Shown one piece after another: positions 14,807-23,917 of a stretch of 41,555 nucleotides of DNA. Numbering within the stretch: the stretch's first letter is position 1; each line of letters begins with the position of its first letter. The notes under the pieces were generated by a model. The model ran no database searches and was not told the DNA's origin. It saw only the letters and a list, made by a program, of their open reading frames with translations. Origin of the DNA: an uncultured bacterium (GTDB taxonomy: Bacteria > Cyanobacteriota > Vampirovibrionia > Gastranaerophilales > Gastranaerophilaceae); assembly GCA_902802825.1 (NCBI GenBank), contig CADCNV010000006.1:41001-82555 (forward strand), read 5' to 3'. Made by a program: the position numbers and the translations under genes.

Positions 14807-16318
14807 ATGAAAAAGATTTTAATAACACTTTTAATACTTTCTGTTGGGGTCGGGGCATATGCTCTTACTCCGAAAGCCAAAGCGTCAAAATTCAGAAATC
14901 CTTTTACCAAAAAGGATTATAAATCCAAAGAAATTAAGTATGCATATGAGGTGAAAAAAGAAGATTTACAATATAAAAGAGATAAAAAACTTCTAAATCG
15001 CCACCCAAGCGGCTATATGACTGTTGAAGAGTATGAAAAACGATCCGAATACAGAGATCCGTCTACTTTTAAAGTTGATCCGCCGAAAATTGAAAAACCG
15101 TCAGATTTTAAATATGTACCCCAACCACTTTTTAAAATCGTAAAATACAACGATCCGCCGGGAGGTGTTGAACTTCAGCTCGGACGCAAATTGTATTTTA
15201 ATCGTTATATAAATGGACTTGGTGTAACCTCACCTGATTACACCAAACTTGTTTATCCTGCGATATATTATTACAGTGACTCGGGATCTGTCGGTGCAGA
15301 TTTGTTTGTTATTCCGCTTGATCAAAAAGAAAATAACATGAATAAAATTTTAAAAGCAAACACTTCGCACAGAGAAGAAAATCCTATATTATCAACAGAC
15401 AAAGCAATTGATAATTATGCGGCTTTCAGAACTCTTACTCCTGTTGATTTTAACGCAGACGGAACAAAACTTCTTGCCAAAGAAAAGATAGGCAGCGGAG
15501 AAGACGGAATCTGGGAAACAAGAATTTACATTTACGATTTTAAAACCAAAAAGAACTATGACCTTTCGGCAGTAAGAGATGCCATAAAATACTATTGGAA
15601 AGAGTACGAAAACCTGCATCTGATTGAAAAAAGATGGGATATAAGACCTTTGGGATTTGATGCGGGATACCCTGACAGGGTTGTTGTACAGGCCTATGGC
15701 TATACAGGAGAAAAACCGGTATTTTTGGGAACATGGAGCGTTGACTGCTACGGGGAACAACCAAAATTCGTATCTTTGGATAAAAATTTTATGCCAAAAA
15801 TCAGTATGAACGGGTTTAAACTTCAAAAAGACGGTGCTTTGGAATATCAGGTAGTTGTCCGTGAAGAAAAAGTTTTGGAAAAGCAGGGCAAAATTATTAA
15901 TAAACAGGTAAAAAACGCTGATAAAAAAGAAATTAAAAAAATTAATCAGGATTATAAATTTGAATTAAAAGAACTTACCGCAGACTACAAAGATAAAGCC
16001 AGAGATAATAATCGTCTGCAAAAATTTGCCGGTTCAACCGAAGGTACAGAACTTGAAGAAATGTATCATAAGTACCAGGTTGAACAAACTGAAAAAGATA
16101 TCAAAAAGCTTGAAAAGAAAATCGAAAAAACTCAAAAAAATATTGATAAAAGAGAACAAAAAATTCAGGAATATACAGATAAAACTAAAGAATTAATGCA
16201 TGCACTTGAAGAAGATGAAAAGCAAACCAATAATGCCAATGAAAGCTCACAAATTCAAATGCCTGCTGAAAATGATACAGATGCCCCAGAGGTAAACTTC
16301 CCCCAGGAGGCACAATAA
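14807..16318 (+). CDS. Exported protein of unknown function with C-terminal coiled coil
   Basis: About 503 residues, not recognised. It has a Sec signal peptide (MKKILITLLILSVGVGAYA). A mixed region (~25-355) rich in Tyr/Pro follows, including PPGGVELQLGRKLYFNRYINGLG and SVGADLFVIPLDQ. The C-terminal part (~365-485) is a long Lys/Glu coiled coil, then an acidic Gln/Asn tail. The middle has sugar- or beta-propeller-like spacing but no motif I can name. I use the ATG at 14807; an in-frame TTG at 14792 would put extra charged residues before the signal. It is 80 nt after the two-component pair, on the same strand. Confidence 0.8.
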   Translation: MKKILITLLILSVGVGAYALTPKAKASKFRNPFTKKDYKSKEIKYAYEVKKEDLQYKRDKKLLNRHPSGYMTVEEYEKRSEYRDPSTFKVDPPKIEKPSDFKYVPQPLFKIVKYNDPPGGVELQLGRKLYFNRYINGLGVTSPDYTKLVYPAIYYYSDSGSVGADLFVIPLDQKENNMNKILKANTSHREENPILSTDKAIDNYAAFRTLTPVDFNADGTKLLAKEKIGSGEDGIWETRIYIYDFKTKKNYDLSAVRDAIKYYWKEYENLHLIEKRWDIRPLGFDAGYPDRVVVQAYGYTGEKPVFLGTWSVDCYGEQPKFVSLDKNFMPKISMNGFKLQKDGALEYQVVVREEKVLEKQGKIINKQVKNADKKEIKKINQDYKFELKELTADYKDKARDNNRLQKFAGSTEGTELEEMYHKYQVEQTEKDIKKLEKKIEKTQKNIDKREQKIQEYTDKTKELMHALEEDEKQTNNANESSQIQMPAENDTDAPEVNFPQEAQ

Positions 16319-16325
16319 TACTCTC

Positions 16326-16354
16326 TTGAAATGACATTATCATTGTGATACGAT
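16326..16354 (+). promoter_or_regulatory. Promoter of gltX
   Basis: TTGAAA (16326-16331), a 17-nt spacer, and an extended -10 TGA-TACGAT (box 16349-16354). The leader, from about 16361, contains a small GC-rich hairpin (GTCGGTG/CGCCGGC, about 16377-16396) and AGAAGG before the ATG. Confidence 0.55.
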
Positions 16355-16417
16355 TTTTTTACCGAAATAATGTAGGTCGGTGTTACTACGCCGGCAAATT
16401 TTAGAAAGAAGGCAAAA

Positions 16418-17896
16418 ATGTCAGAAGTAAGAGTAAGAATTGCGCCGTCGCCAAGCGGGAATTTGCATATAGGAACCGCAAGAACGGCATTATTTAATTA
16501 TTTATTTGCAAAGAAAAATAACGGTAAATTTATTTTAAGAATTGAAGATACAGATGCTTTAAGAACTGAACAGGAATATGTTGATAATATTTTTGACAGT
16601 TTAAAAGCATTAGGGCTAAATTGGGATGAAGGTCCGGATGTAGGCGGAGATTACGGTCCTTATACACAATCCCAAAGATTTGATATTTACCCGAAATATA
16701 TTCAGGAATTATTGGACAAAGGTTTTGCATACGAATGTTTCTGCACACCTGAAGAACTTGAAGCAGAAAAAGAAGAAGCAACTGCAGCTAAAAAAGCATA
16801 CGTTTATTCTAAAAAATGCGAAAATCTGACCGAAGAAGAAAAAGCAAAACTTCGCGCAGAAGGCAGAAAACCTGCGATAAGATTTAATATTGCAAAAGCA
16901 CAGGCAGCTTTTCATGATTCTTCAATTCTTGAATTTGATGATTTGGTTAAAGGAAAATTACATGTTGATACAAATTTAATCGGCGATTTTGTAATTATGA
17001 AATCAAACGGAGCTCCAACATACAACTATGCTGTTGTTATCGATGATGCACTAATGAAGATTACTCACGTTATCAGAGGAGAAGATCATATTTCAAATAC
17101 ATACAAACAAATTTTGATTTTTGAGGCGTTAGGTTTTGAAGTTCCAAGATTTGGTCATTTGGGTATGATTTTGGCTCCTGACAGAAGTAAACTTTCAAAA
17201 AGACACGGGGCAACTGCCGTTTCTGATTTTGTAAAAGAAGGTTATCTGACTGATGCTTTGATTAACTTTGTTGCATTACTTGGCTGGTCCCCATCTGACG
17301 GCGAAGAAATCAAAACAGTTGATCAAATTGCTCAGGACTTCAGAATAAATGAGATTTCATCTTCAAATTCAATTTTTGAATACGATAAATTGAAATGGAT
17401 GAACAGCCATTATATCAAGATGTTACCAATGGATGAGCTAAAAGAAAGATTAAAACCGTATTTGACTCAGTATCCGCTTGACGAATTAACTGATGAACAA
17501 TACACAAAAATGGTTGAAATCACAAGAGAACCGTTGACATTATTATCTGATATAACAGATGCCGTTCCGTATTTCTTCGGCAAAGATGTTAAAATCGAGC
17601 CGGAAGCTTGGGAAAAGGCATTAGATAGTGATTCTTGCCAGGACGTATTAAAAGATTTCATTGAAAAAGCACAGGAATGGGAATGGAGTGAAGAAAATCT
17701 TCACGAAAAACTTGCTGATTTCAGAGCATATTGGAAGGAAACAGCAGGAATGAAACCGAAAGTTACAATGTGGGCTATCCGTGCAGCAATTACAGGCAGA
17801 ACCTGCGGAGCTGATATGGTAGGGATTTTAGACATATTAGGTAAAGAAACAAGTTTATACAGAGCTAAAAAAGCCGTAAAACAAACTGTTGCTTAA
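16418..17896 (+). CDS. gltX: Glutamyl-tRNA synthetase
   Basis: A 492-residue class I synthetase that charges tRNA with glutamate. It has the HIGH-region PSPSGNLHIGTARTALFNYL at residues ~9-28, the family's RIEDTD motif, and the KMSKS-type loop DRSKLSKRHG near residue 253. The C-terminal helical anticodon-binding domain is complete. It could be the discriminating or non-discriminating form; a tRNA-Gln is present in the window, but whether a GlnRS or GatCAB exists cannot be seen here. Codon use and spacing are ordinary. Confidence 0.97.
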   Translation: MSEVRVRIAPSPSGNLHIGTARTALFNYLFAKKNNGKFILRIEDTDALRTEQEYVDNIFDSLKALGLNWDEGPDVGGDYGPYTQSQRFDIYPKYIQELLDKGFAYECFCTPEELEAEKEEATAAKKAYVYSKKCENLTEEEKAKLRAEGRKPAIRFNIAKAQAAFHDSSILEFDDLVKGKLHVDTNLIGDFVIMKSNGAPTYNYAVVIDDALMKITHVIRGEDHISNTYKQILIFEALGFEVPRFGHLGMILAPDRSKLSKRHGATAVSDFVKEGYLTDALINFVALLGWSPSDGEEIKTVDQIAQDFRINEISSSNSIFEYDKLKWMNSHYIKMLPMDELKERLKPYLTQYPLDELTDEQYTKMVEITREPLTLLSDITDAVPYFFGKDVKIEPEAWEKALDSDSCQDVLKDFIEKAQEWEWSEENLHEKLADFRAYWKETAGMKPKVTMWAIRAAITGRTCGADMVGILDILGKETSLYRAKKAVKQTVA

Positions 17897-17920
17897 TATG
17901 CAAAATATAAATTACAATAT

Positions 17921-17950
17921 AAAAGACGGATTATGAAATCCGTCTTTTTT
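17921..17950 (+). terminator. Terminator of gltX
   Basis: AAAAGACGGATT, a 4-nt loop and AATCCGTCTTTTTT form a perfect stem followed by a T-run, 24 nt after the gltX stop. Confidence 0.93.
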
Positions 17951-18039
17951 GTAAACAATTGTAAACAAATTAAAAAATACCCTAAAGAATCACACAATAT
18001 GTACCGATTTACATGGTGTAAGCAATAATGAGGTACATT

Positions 18040-18258
18040 ATGGATTTAAAATTTACAAACAACGGATTAGCAGAAGAAATTGATGCATTAAATCGCCTTG
18101 GCGAAGTTGTATTCGTATCAAAAGCAGCTGACGTTGAAGAAAAAGAATTTGATAATGTTGTTCAGATAATTGATGAAACAGGAAACGAAGTAAGCTGCAC
18201 GATTGATAAGTTTATCGAAATTTTTGACAATCAGGGCTTAGAAGGATTTATTCTGTAA
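18040..18258 (+). CDS. Small hypothetical protein, 72 residues
   Basis: Not recognised. A soluble, acidic 72-residue protein (LGEVVFVSKAADVEEKEFDNVVQIIDETGNEVSCTIDKFIEIFDN) that looks like a compact alpha/beta fold. The start is placed at the ATG at 18040 rather than 18028 because GAGGT ends 5 nt before it. It is framed by the gltX terminator upstream and its own terminator downstream, so it is a separate unit and probably real. Confidence 0.75.
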   Translation: MDLKFTNNGLAEEIDALNRLGEVVFVSKAADVEEKEFDNVVQIIDETGNEVSCTIDKFIEIFDNQGLEGFIL

Positions 18259-18283
18259 GAGAAAATAATATATGAAAAAGATT

Positions 18284-18314
18284 GAAGGCGGCCTTAAAAC
18301 GGCTGCCTTTTTGT
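18284..18314 (+). terminator. Terminator of the 72-residue gene
   Basis: AAGGCGGCC and GGCTGCCTT pair (one G-U) around a short A-rich loop, followed by TTTTTGTTTTT. Confidence 0.9.
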
Positions 18315-18403
18315 TTTTATAAAAATATTAAATAAAAGTTAATTTTATATGACTTTATCAAAAATTACGTTAAACTTATAATATAAATTATGGAGTTTAG
18401 TAT

Positions 18404-21001
18404 ATGTTAGATTTTGATAAGTTTACAAATTATTCTCAGGAAATTTTATCATCGGCTAGCAATTTGATGAGTTCGCATAAAAACTCTCAAATCGAGCCGG
18501 AACACATTATGCTTGCAATGATTAAGGATAAAGGAATTATTAAAGATTACCTTGAAGATTTAAAACTTCTGAATCAAAATTTTATAAACAAAGTAGTTGA
18601 GCGTATCGAAAGTCTGCCAAAACTTTCAACTCCTGTTAATCCGCAGGGGATATATATGTCAACCGACACAGGCAGATTATTGGAACTTGCGATTGCGGAA
18701 AGTGAAAAAATTAAAGACCAATTCGTCGGGATAGAAGCAATCCTGCTTGCGATGACGAATCTTGAAAACTCCAATATAAAAACTTTACTTGATAATTTTG
18801 GAGTAAATTCATCAAAAATATTAAATGCAATGAAAAAAATAAGAGGTAATAAAAAAGTGGATAGTAAAAATGCAGAAGAAAATATGAAGGCACTTGAAAA
18901 ATATTCAACCGATTTAACGGAAATGGCACGCAAAGGCAAGCTTGACCCTGTTATTGGCCGAGATGAAGAAGTCCGCAGAATTATGCAGGTTTTAAACCGC
19001 AGAACAAAAAATAATCCTGTTTTAATCGGGGAGCCGGGCGTCGGTAAAACCGCAATTATCGAAGGACTTGCCCAAAGAATTGTCCGTGGGGATGTTCCCG
19101 AAAGTTTGAAAGACGTGAAACTCATTTCGCTGGATTTGGGTGCGCTGGTTGCAGGGGCAAAATACAGAGGAGAATTTGAAGAACGATTAAAAGCCGTATT
19201 GAAAGAAGTAGAAGATTCAAACGGTGAAATTGTAATGTTTATTGATGAACTTCATACTGTTGTCGGTGCAGGCGCAACAGAGGGATCAATGGATGCCGGT
19301 AATTTATTGAAACCAATGCTTGCAAGAGGGGTTTTAAGAACAATCGGAGCAACAACAATCAACGAATACAGAAAATACATTGAAAAAGACCCCGCTCTTG
19401 AACGTCGTTTTCAACCGGTACTTGTAGAAGAACCATCAGTTGAAGACACTATAAGCATCTTAAGAGGTTTAAAAGAAAAATATGAAGTTCATCACGGAAT
19501 AAGAATTTTGGACAGTGCAATTGTTGAGGCCGCGAAATTATCTGACAGATATATAACCGACAGATTTTTACCTGATAAAGCAATCGATTTGATTGATGAA
19601 GCCGCAAGTTCACTGCGTATTCAAATCGATTCAATGCCGGAAGAAATCGATTCTATGACACGTCAGAAAATGCAGCTCGAAATTGAACGTGAAGCCCTGA
19701 AAAAAGAAGAAAGCGAAGAATCGAAATCTAAAATTGAAGATATTAATAAAAAAGTCTCTGATTTACAGAGTAAAATTGACGTACTTCAATCACAGTGGGA
19801 AAAAGAAAAATCTTCAATTACTTCCGAAACAGATATCAAAGATCAGATAAATCAGGTCAATAATCAGATTGAAGAAGCTGAACGTAATATGGATTTGCAG
19901 CGTGCAGCCGAATTAAAATACGGCAAATTGCTTGAACTTCAAAAGCAGTTAAATGCATATGAAAACAAAGAAAAAATTGAAAATAAATTATTAAAAGAAG
20001 AAGTTGAAGCATCAGATATTGACGAAGTTGTTTCTAAATGGACAGGTATCCCTGTTACAAAGCTTGTAGAATCCGAAATGGACAAACTTTTACATATGGA
20101 AGATGTTTTACATAAACGTCTTGTCGGACAGGAAGAAGCTGTTGATACGGTTTCGGATGCAATTCGCCGTGCAAGATCAGGATTGAAAGACCCTAAACGA
20201 CCTATCGGAACATTTTTATTCTTAGGACCGACCGGTGTTGGGAAAACTGAACTTGCAAAATCATTAGCAGAATTTATGTTTAATGATGAAGATGCACTGA
20301 TTCGAATTGATATGTCTGAATATATGGAAAAACACAATGTAGCACGATTAGTCGGAGCACCTCCCGGATATGTCGGATACGAAGAAGGCGGACAACTGAC
20401 AGAAGCTGTCAGACGTAAACCATATTCAGTCGTACTTTTTGATGAAATTGAAAAAGCCCACCCTGATGTATTTAATATAATGCTTCAGATTTTTGATGAC
20501 GGACGTCTGACGGACTCAAAAGGAAGAACGATTGATTTTAAAAATACTTTGATAATTATGACGAGTAATATCGGCAGCGATATTATTTTGGAAAACACTT
20601 TAAACTCAATGGTTTCACCTGAAAAATTCAATGATACAAAAGAACAGGTACTTGAAGTTTTAAGGCAAAAGTTTAAACCTGAATTCCTTAACAGAATAGA
20701 TGAAACAATTTTCTTTAAGGCATTGAATTTACAACAATTAAGCAAAATTGTAGATATTCAGATGGACTATTTGAGAAAGTTACTTAAAGATCAGGAATTA
20801 ACTTTTGAGATTTCTGAGGATGCAAAAGAATTTTTGGCAACTCAGGGCTTCAATCCTGTATACGGTGCAAGACCTTTGAAACGTGTAATTCGCCAAATGA
20901 TTGAAAATCCTTTATCTAAAAAAATTCTGGCACAGGAATTTGTAAAAGGAGATAATATAAAAATTGATATTAATAATGATGAAATTAGTTTCTCAAAATA
21001 A
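18404..21001 (+). CDS. clpB: ATP-dependent disaggregase ClpB
   Basis: An 865-residue Hsp100 protein that dissolves protein aggregates with DnaK/DnaJ. Residues ~1-150 are the Clp N domain. AAA+ module one has its P-loop GEPGVGKT at 209-216 and [20 protein letters not shown]. The coiled-coil M domain spans about 400-530, and AAA+ module two has GPTGVGKTE near residue 608. The long M domain and LDLGALVAG identify ClpB rather than ClpA/ClpC. A TATAAT lies at 18377-18382 with only a weak -35, and no CIRCE operator is visible. GGAG is 10 nt before the ATG. Confidence 0.96.
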   Translation: MLDFDKFTNYSQEILSSASNLMSSHKNSQIEPEHIMLAMIKDKGIIKDYLEDLKLLNQNFINKVVERIESLPKLSTPVNPQGIYMSTDTGRLLELAIAESEKIKDQFVGIEAILLAMTNLENSNIKTLLDNFGVNSSKILNAMKKIRGNKKVDSKNAEENMKALEKYSTDLTEMARKGKLDPVIGRDEEVRRIMQVLNRRTKNNPVLIGEPGVGKTAIIEGLAQRIVRGDVPESLKDVKLISLDLGALVAGAKYRGEFEERLKAVLKEVEDSNGEIVMFIDELHTVVGAGATEGSMDAGNLLKPMLARGVLRTIGATTINEYRKYIEKDPALERRFQPVLVEEPSVEDTISILRGLKEKYEVHHGIRILDSAIVEAAKLSDRYITDRFLPDKAIDLIDEAASSLRIQIDSMPEEIDSMTRQKMQLEIEREALKKEESEESKSKIEDINKKVSDLQSKIDVLQSQWEKEKSSITSETDIKDQINQVNNQIEEAERNMDLQRAAELKYGKLLELQKQLNAYENKEKIENKLLKEEVEASDIDEVVSKWTGIPVTKLVESEMDKLLHMEDVLHKRLVGQEEAVDTVSDAIRRARSGLKDPKRPIGTFLFLGPTGVGKTELAKSLAEFMFNDEDALIRIDMSEYMEKHNVARLVGAPPGYVGYEEGGQLTEAVRRKPYSVVLFDEIEKAHPDVFNIMLQIFDDGRLTDSKGRTIDFKNTLIIMTSNIGSDIILENTLNSMVSPEKFNDTKEQVLEVLRQKFKPEFLNRIDETIFFKALNLQQLSKIVDIQMDYLRKLLKDQELTFEISEDAKEFLATQGFNPVYGARPLKRVIRQMIENPLSKKILAQEFVKGDNIKIDINNDEISFSK

Positions 21002-21081
21002 TTATTAACTTTTATTTTTAAAAATAATTCGGCAAAAAAATATTTTTCAGGTTTTATAGTGTATATTAATAAAGGTTGCAT

Positions 21082-21504
21082 ATGATTAATAATTTATATC
21101 GTATCAGAAATCTTGCTATAAAATTGAATAATTCAATGCATCTGACATCAGGTGCATATAGTTCGCTCGAAAAAGAATATGCGAATTTTATGAGTGAAAT
21201 TGCTAAATCTCCGACACAAGGATATTTAATAAAACAACAATACCTTAATATCGAACACAAACATAATGGAAATATGTATGTAATAAATTCAGAAAGAATA
21301 AAAAAGTCTCCGGTAATTAATGCAATAAAAAAACAAATTGATGACAAAATAAATGAATTATATCCGAAAACAAAAATTGTAAGAAAATATATAATAGAAG
21401 ATAAACGTATTTCTGCTGAATTTATAAAAGAGAAAAAAGGATATAATATATTTGATAGATTTATTATAAATACACTGAAACTCAGAGAAATATTATTTAA
21501 ATAA
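21082..21504 (+). CDS. Hypothetical protein, ~140 residues
   Basis: Not recognised. A basic, Lys/Ile/Asn-rich soluble protein (YSSLEKEYANFMSEIAKSP, then YVINSERIKKSPVINAIKKQIDDKI) with no signal peptide. The ATG at 21082 is preferred over a TTG at 21076 because AAAGG lies six bases before it. It follows clpB by 80 nt. It may be a lineage-specific protein. Confidence 0.65.
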   Translation: MINNLYRIRNLAIKLNNSMHLTSGAYSSLEKEYANFMSEIAKSPTQGYLIKQQYLNIEHKHNGNMYVINSERIKKSPVINAIKKQIDDKINELYPKTKIVRKYIIEDKRISAEFIKEKKGYNIFDRFIINTLKLREILFK

Positions 21505-21512
21505 TATAAAAT

Positions 21513-21542
21513 TTGTTTAAATATATATACTTGTGCTAAAAT
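21513..21542 (+). promoter_or_regulatory. Promoter of the 198-residue gene and nagZ
   Basis: TTGTTT (21513-21518), 18-nt spacer, extended -10 TGC-TAAAAT (box 21537-21542). The leader contains GAGGAG before the ATG at 21576. Confidence 0.5.
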
Positions 21543-21575
21543 CTTCTTATCAGAATTGATGAGGAGATTTTAGTT

Positions 21576-22172
21576 ATGACAAAAACTGCAGTAAAAAGTG
21601 TAAAATTCGATCCGGGATTTGCACAGCATACAACAATTTTATCTATAAACTTAGAATATATTTATTCAAAAATTAATTCATTTAAAAATTTCGGGCAAAA
21701 AAAATCGAGCTTTAAATTTAATTATAATCAAATTCAGAGAATGGTCGATAACAATATAGGTTTTTGCCTTGGAAGTATTCTTTGGGCAGTTTATATAAAA
21801 TCACTCGGAGATTTGCCTATTGATGGGAATCCGTGCTTTGGAGACACTTTTGACAAAGATGAAACCTGCGGAGAAATTGATTTTTCAATTGAATATTATG
21901 AACAGCTGAAAAAAGATGCAAAATATTATCTTGGTCAAAACTATGAGATAAATCCTCTTGCAATTACAATTTTGAACTTATATAAAGAATTCCTGCTGGA
22001 AAATAAAAATTTTGTATCAACAAAGACAACAAATGATATTGTTTTGCCTAAAGATATAAAAACACCTTCCGAAGCTGATTTGAGTAAAATTCATGAAAAA
22101 ATTGAAGAAGTTATAAAATCAGGGAATTTACTTGAATTAACATCAGTATTTGGGCTTATCTATGGGAATTAG
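21576..22172 (+). CDS. Hypothetical protein, 198 residues
   Basis: Not recognised. The N-terminus (KTAVKSVKFDPGFAQHTTILSINLEYIYSKI) is followed by a helix-rich part with two Cys near CFGDTFDKDETCGEIDF. No signal peptide or membrane helix is evident. A strong GAGGAG site precedes the ATG. Its end overlaps the start of nagZ by 11 nt, so the two are translationally coupled. The link to cell-wall recycling is only suggested by this. Confidence 0.7.
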   Translation: MTKTAVKSVKFDPGFAQHTTILSINLEYIYSKINSFKNFGQKKSSFKFNYNQIQRMVDNNIGFCLGSILWAVYIKSLGDLPIDGNPCFGDTFDKDETCGEIDFSIEYYEQLKKDAKYYLGQNYEINPLAITILNLYKEFLLENKNFVSTKTTNDIVLPKDIKTPSEADLSKIHEKIEEVIKSGNLLELTSVFGLIYGN

Positions 22173-23139
22173 CTTGAGAGAAAAACTATATCAAATGTTC
22201 ATCCTCGGACTTGAAGGCGGTGAATATGAATATGCCCTGCAGCAAGGCCTGGGAGGTGTTATATTCTTTTCAAAAGATATTCACTCCGAAAACCAATTTA
22301 AAGAATTGATTAAAAACATAAAAACAAAAAGCTTAATTCCGCCCTTCCTATCAATTGATCAGGAAGGCGGGAGAGTCGAACGAACAGAAAATATACATGG
22401 CGGCAAAAAATATTTATCTGCAAAATTCGCATTTGAAAAAGGGGAGGATTTTTTAGCCGAACAAACAAAACAAATTGCGCGTGAACTCAAATCATACGGG
22501 ATAAATCTTAACTTTGCGCCATGCATAGATGTTAATACAAATCCTGACAATCCGATAATCGGAGAAAGAGCGTTTTCATCAAAGCCGGATGAAGTTATAA
22601 AGGGGGAAGAAATAGTATCGAAAATATACCGCGATAACGGAATTATTCCATGCGTTAAGCATTACCCCGGGCATGGAGATGCAAATACAGACAGTCATTT
22701 GACTTTACCCAAAATAAATTTAACTCTTGAGCAAATGGAACAAACTCATATAAAACCTTTTAAATATGCCATACAAAATAAAGCAGATATGATTATGGCT
22801 GCTCATTTACATTGCACTTGTTTTGAACAGAAGGAAATTCCGACTTCACTGAGCGAAAACGCATTGTCATTTTTGAGAAATAATTTGGAATTTAACGGAG
22901 TAATAATTTCTGACGATATGGTAATGAAAGGAGTTGCCAGATTCGGTCAGCTTGATGCCTGCATAATGGGAATTAAAGCGGGCTTAAACATGTTTATTTA
23001 CAGAAATTCCGATACTTCAACCATTAATATGATTGAAGAATTATACAAAATCGCAAAAAATGATAACGAATTAAAAAATAAAATAGAAGATTCTTATAAT
23101 CGTATTTGCAAATTAAAAATGGACTATAAAATAATTTAG
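22162..23139 (+). CDS. nagZ: Beta-N-acetylhexosaminidase, glycoside hydrolase family 3
   Basis: A 325-residue GH3 enzyme that removes N-acetylglucosamine from muropeptides or other glycans. It has LGGVIFFSKDI, SIDQEGGRVERT, the family signature KHYPGHGDANTDSH near residue 166 with the catalytic His/Asp dyad loop, and the nucleophile strand ISDDMVMKG near residue 249. The length fits single-domain cytoplasmic NagZ and there is no signal peptide. The ATG at 22162 is chosen over a TTG at 22150. It overlaps the preceding gene by 11 nt. It converges with the GNAT gene, 2 nt apart. Confidence 0.93.
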   Translation: MGISLREKLYQMFILGLEGGEYEYALQQGLGGVIFFSKDIHSENQFKELIKNIKTKSLIPPFLSIDQEGGRVERTENIHGGKKYLSAKFAFEKGEDFLAEQTKQIARELKSYGINLNFAPCIDVNTNPDNPIIGERAFSSKPDEVIKGEEIVSKIYRDNGIIPCVKHYPGHGDANTDSHLTLPKINLTLEQMEQTHIKPFKYAIQNKADMIMAAHLHCTCFEQKEIPTSLSENALSFLRNNLEFNGVIISDDMVMKGVARFGQLDACIMGIKAGLNMFIYRNSDTSTINMIEELYKIAKNDNELKNKIEDSYNRICKLKMDYKII

Positions 23140-23152
23140 TATTATTTATTTT
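23129..23152. terminator. Weak A/T hairpin between convergent nagZ and GNAT genes
   Basis: AAATAAT and ATTATTT pair around TTAGT, followed by a T-run on the plus strand. The stem overlaps both stop codons. All-A/T pairing makes its strength uncertain. Confidence 0.4.
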
Positions 23153-23849
23153 TTATCCTTGTAAACCACTCTTGAGGAAGTTTTTTATCTAATTTCATTT
23201 CCATAAAATCCGCATACTCCGGATAATCAATTCTTTCTTTTGCAAGTTCGGAAATTACAAAATCACATGAAGAATTATTTTTATTCATTTTATGAAATCC
23301 TAATTTTTCATAGAAAGATGCTGCTTCTTTATATGCAACAAGAAATACATCGCTGAATCTGTCTTTTGAAGATTTTAAAACACTTGTCAATAATTTTTTA
23401 CCTATATTTATTCCACGATATGAAGTTCTTACAGCCAAAGAATCTACATACAAAGTATCATCATCTTTCAATACCCTGTTCAAGTCCAATGGTCTGGTAT
23501 ACAATGCGCCCACCAAATGTTTTTTCTTATCTTTTATAAGTAAAACAGTTGTATCCGGTTGATGAAAATATTTTTTATATGATTCTACACTCGAACTGAT
23601 ATAATCATCATAAACTCTTATATCCAAAGTAGACTTACGACATTTTTCCCAAAACGGATGAGAAGAAGTATTTGCAAAAATATCAAGGAAAAATTTCCCT
23701 ATATCCTTATAAAATTTATCGGAATAAGACTGCTTATAATCTATTTCCGAACAATACAGAAGACCTTTTGAGCTCCGCATAGTAAACGGTTTTACAGGGC
23801 ATCTCAGGGACGAAAAAGATATTGAATTGTTAGTACTGTTAACTTGCAT
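23142..23849 (-). CDS. GNAT family N-acetyltransferase
   Basis: A 235-residue protein with a GNAT fold in its C-terminal half. LYVDSLAVRTSYRGINIGKKLL is the acetyl-CoA pyrophosphate loop, with Asn where Gly is usual in RxxGxG. AASFYEKLGFHKM is the conserved C-terminal element. The first ~25 residues (STNNSISFSSLRCPVKPF) look like a disordered, low-complexity tail. Substrate unknown. No strong ribosome site is seen before the ATG. The gene is divergent from hom, with 68 nt between them. Confidence 0.85.
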   Translation of the reverse strand: MQVNSTNNSISFSSLRCPVKPFTMRSSKGLLYCSEIDYKQSYSDKFYKDIGKFFLDIFANTSSHPFWEKCRKSTLDIRVYDDYISSSVESYKKYFHQPDTTVLLIKDKKKHLVGALYTRPLDLNRVLKDDDTLYVDSLAVRTSYRGINIGKKLLTSVLKSSKDRFSDVFLVAYKEAASFYEKLGFHKMNKNNSSCDFVISELAKERIDYPEYADFMEMKLDKKLPQEWFTRIKNK

Positions 23850-23881
23850 GCTTATGTATTAAAATTCAAACATAATTTTTT

Positions 23882-23911
23882 TTGCGATAAATTTAATTCT
23901 TATGGTATACT
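23882..23911 (+). promoter_or_regulatory. Promoter directly abutting the hom start codon
   Basis: TTGCGA (23882-23887), 18-nt spacer, extended -10 TGG-TATACT (box 23906-23911), then 6 nt to the ATG at 23918. No Shine-Dalgarno sequence is present, so a leaderless mRNA is likely. Confidence 0.6.
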
Positions 23912-23917
23912 AAACCT

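Noticed and set aside
18354-18382. Full sigma-70 promoter for clpB
   Set aside because: The -10 TATAAT is good, but the -35 region (TTTATC) is poor, so it is mentioned only in the clpB entry.
23850-23870. Leaderless promoter for the GNAT gene
   Set aside because: TAATAC lies 6 nt before the ATG, but it matches the -10 consensus poorly and no -35 is seen, so it was not counted with the seven.
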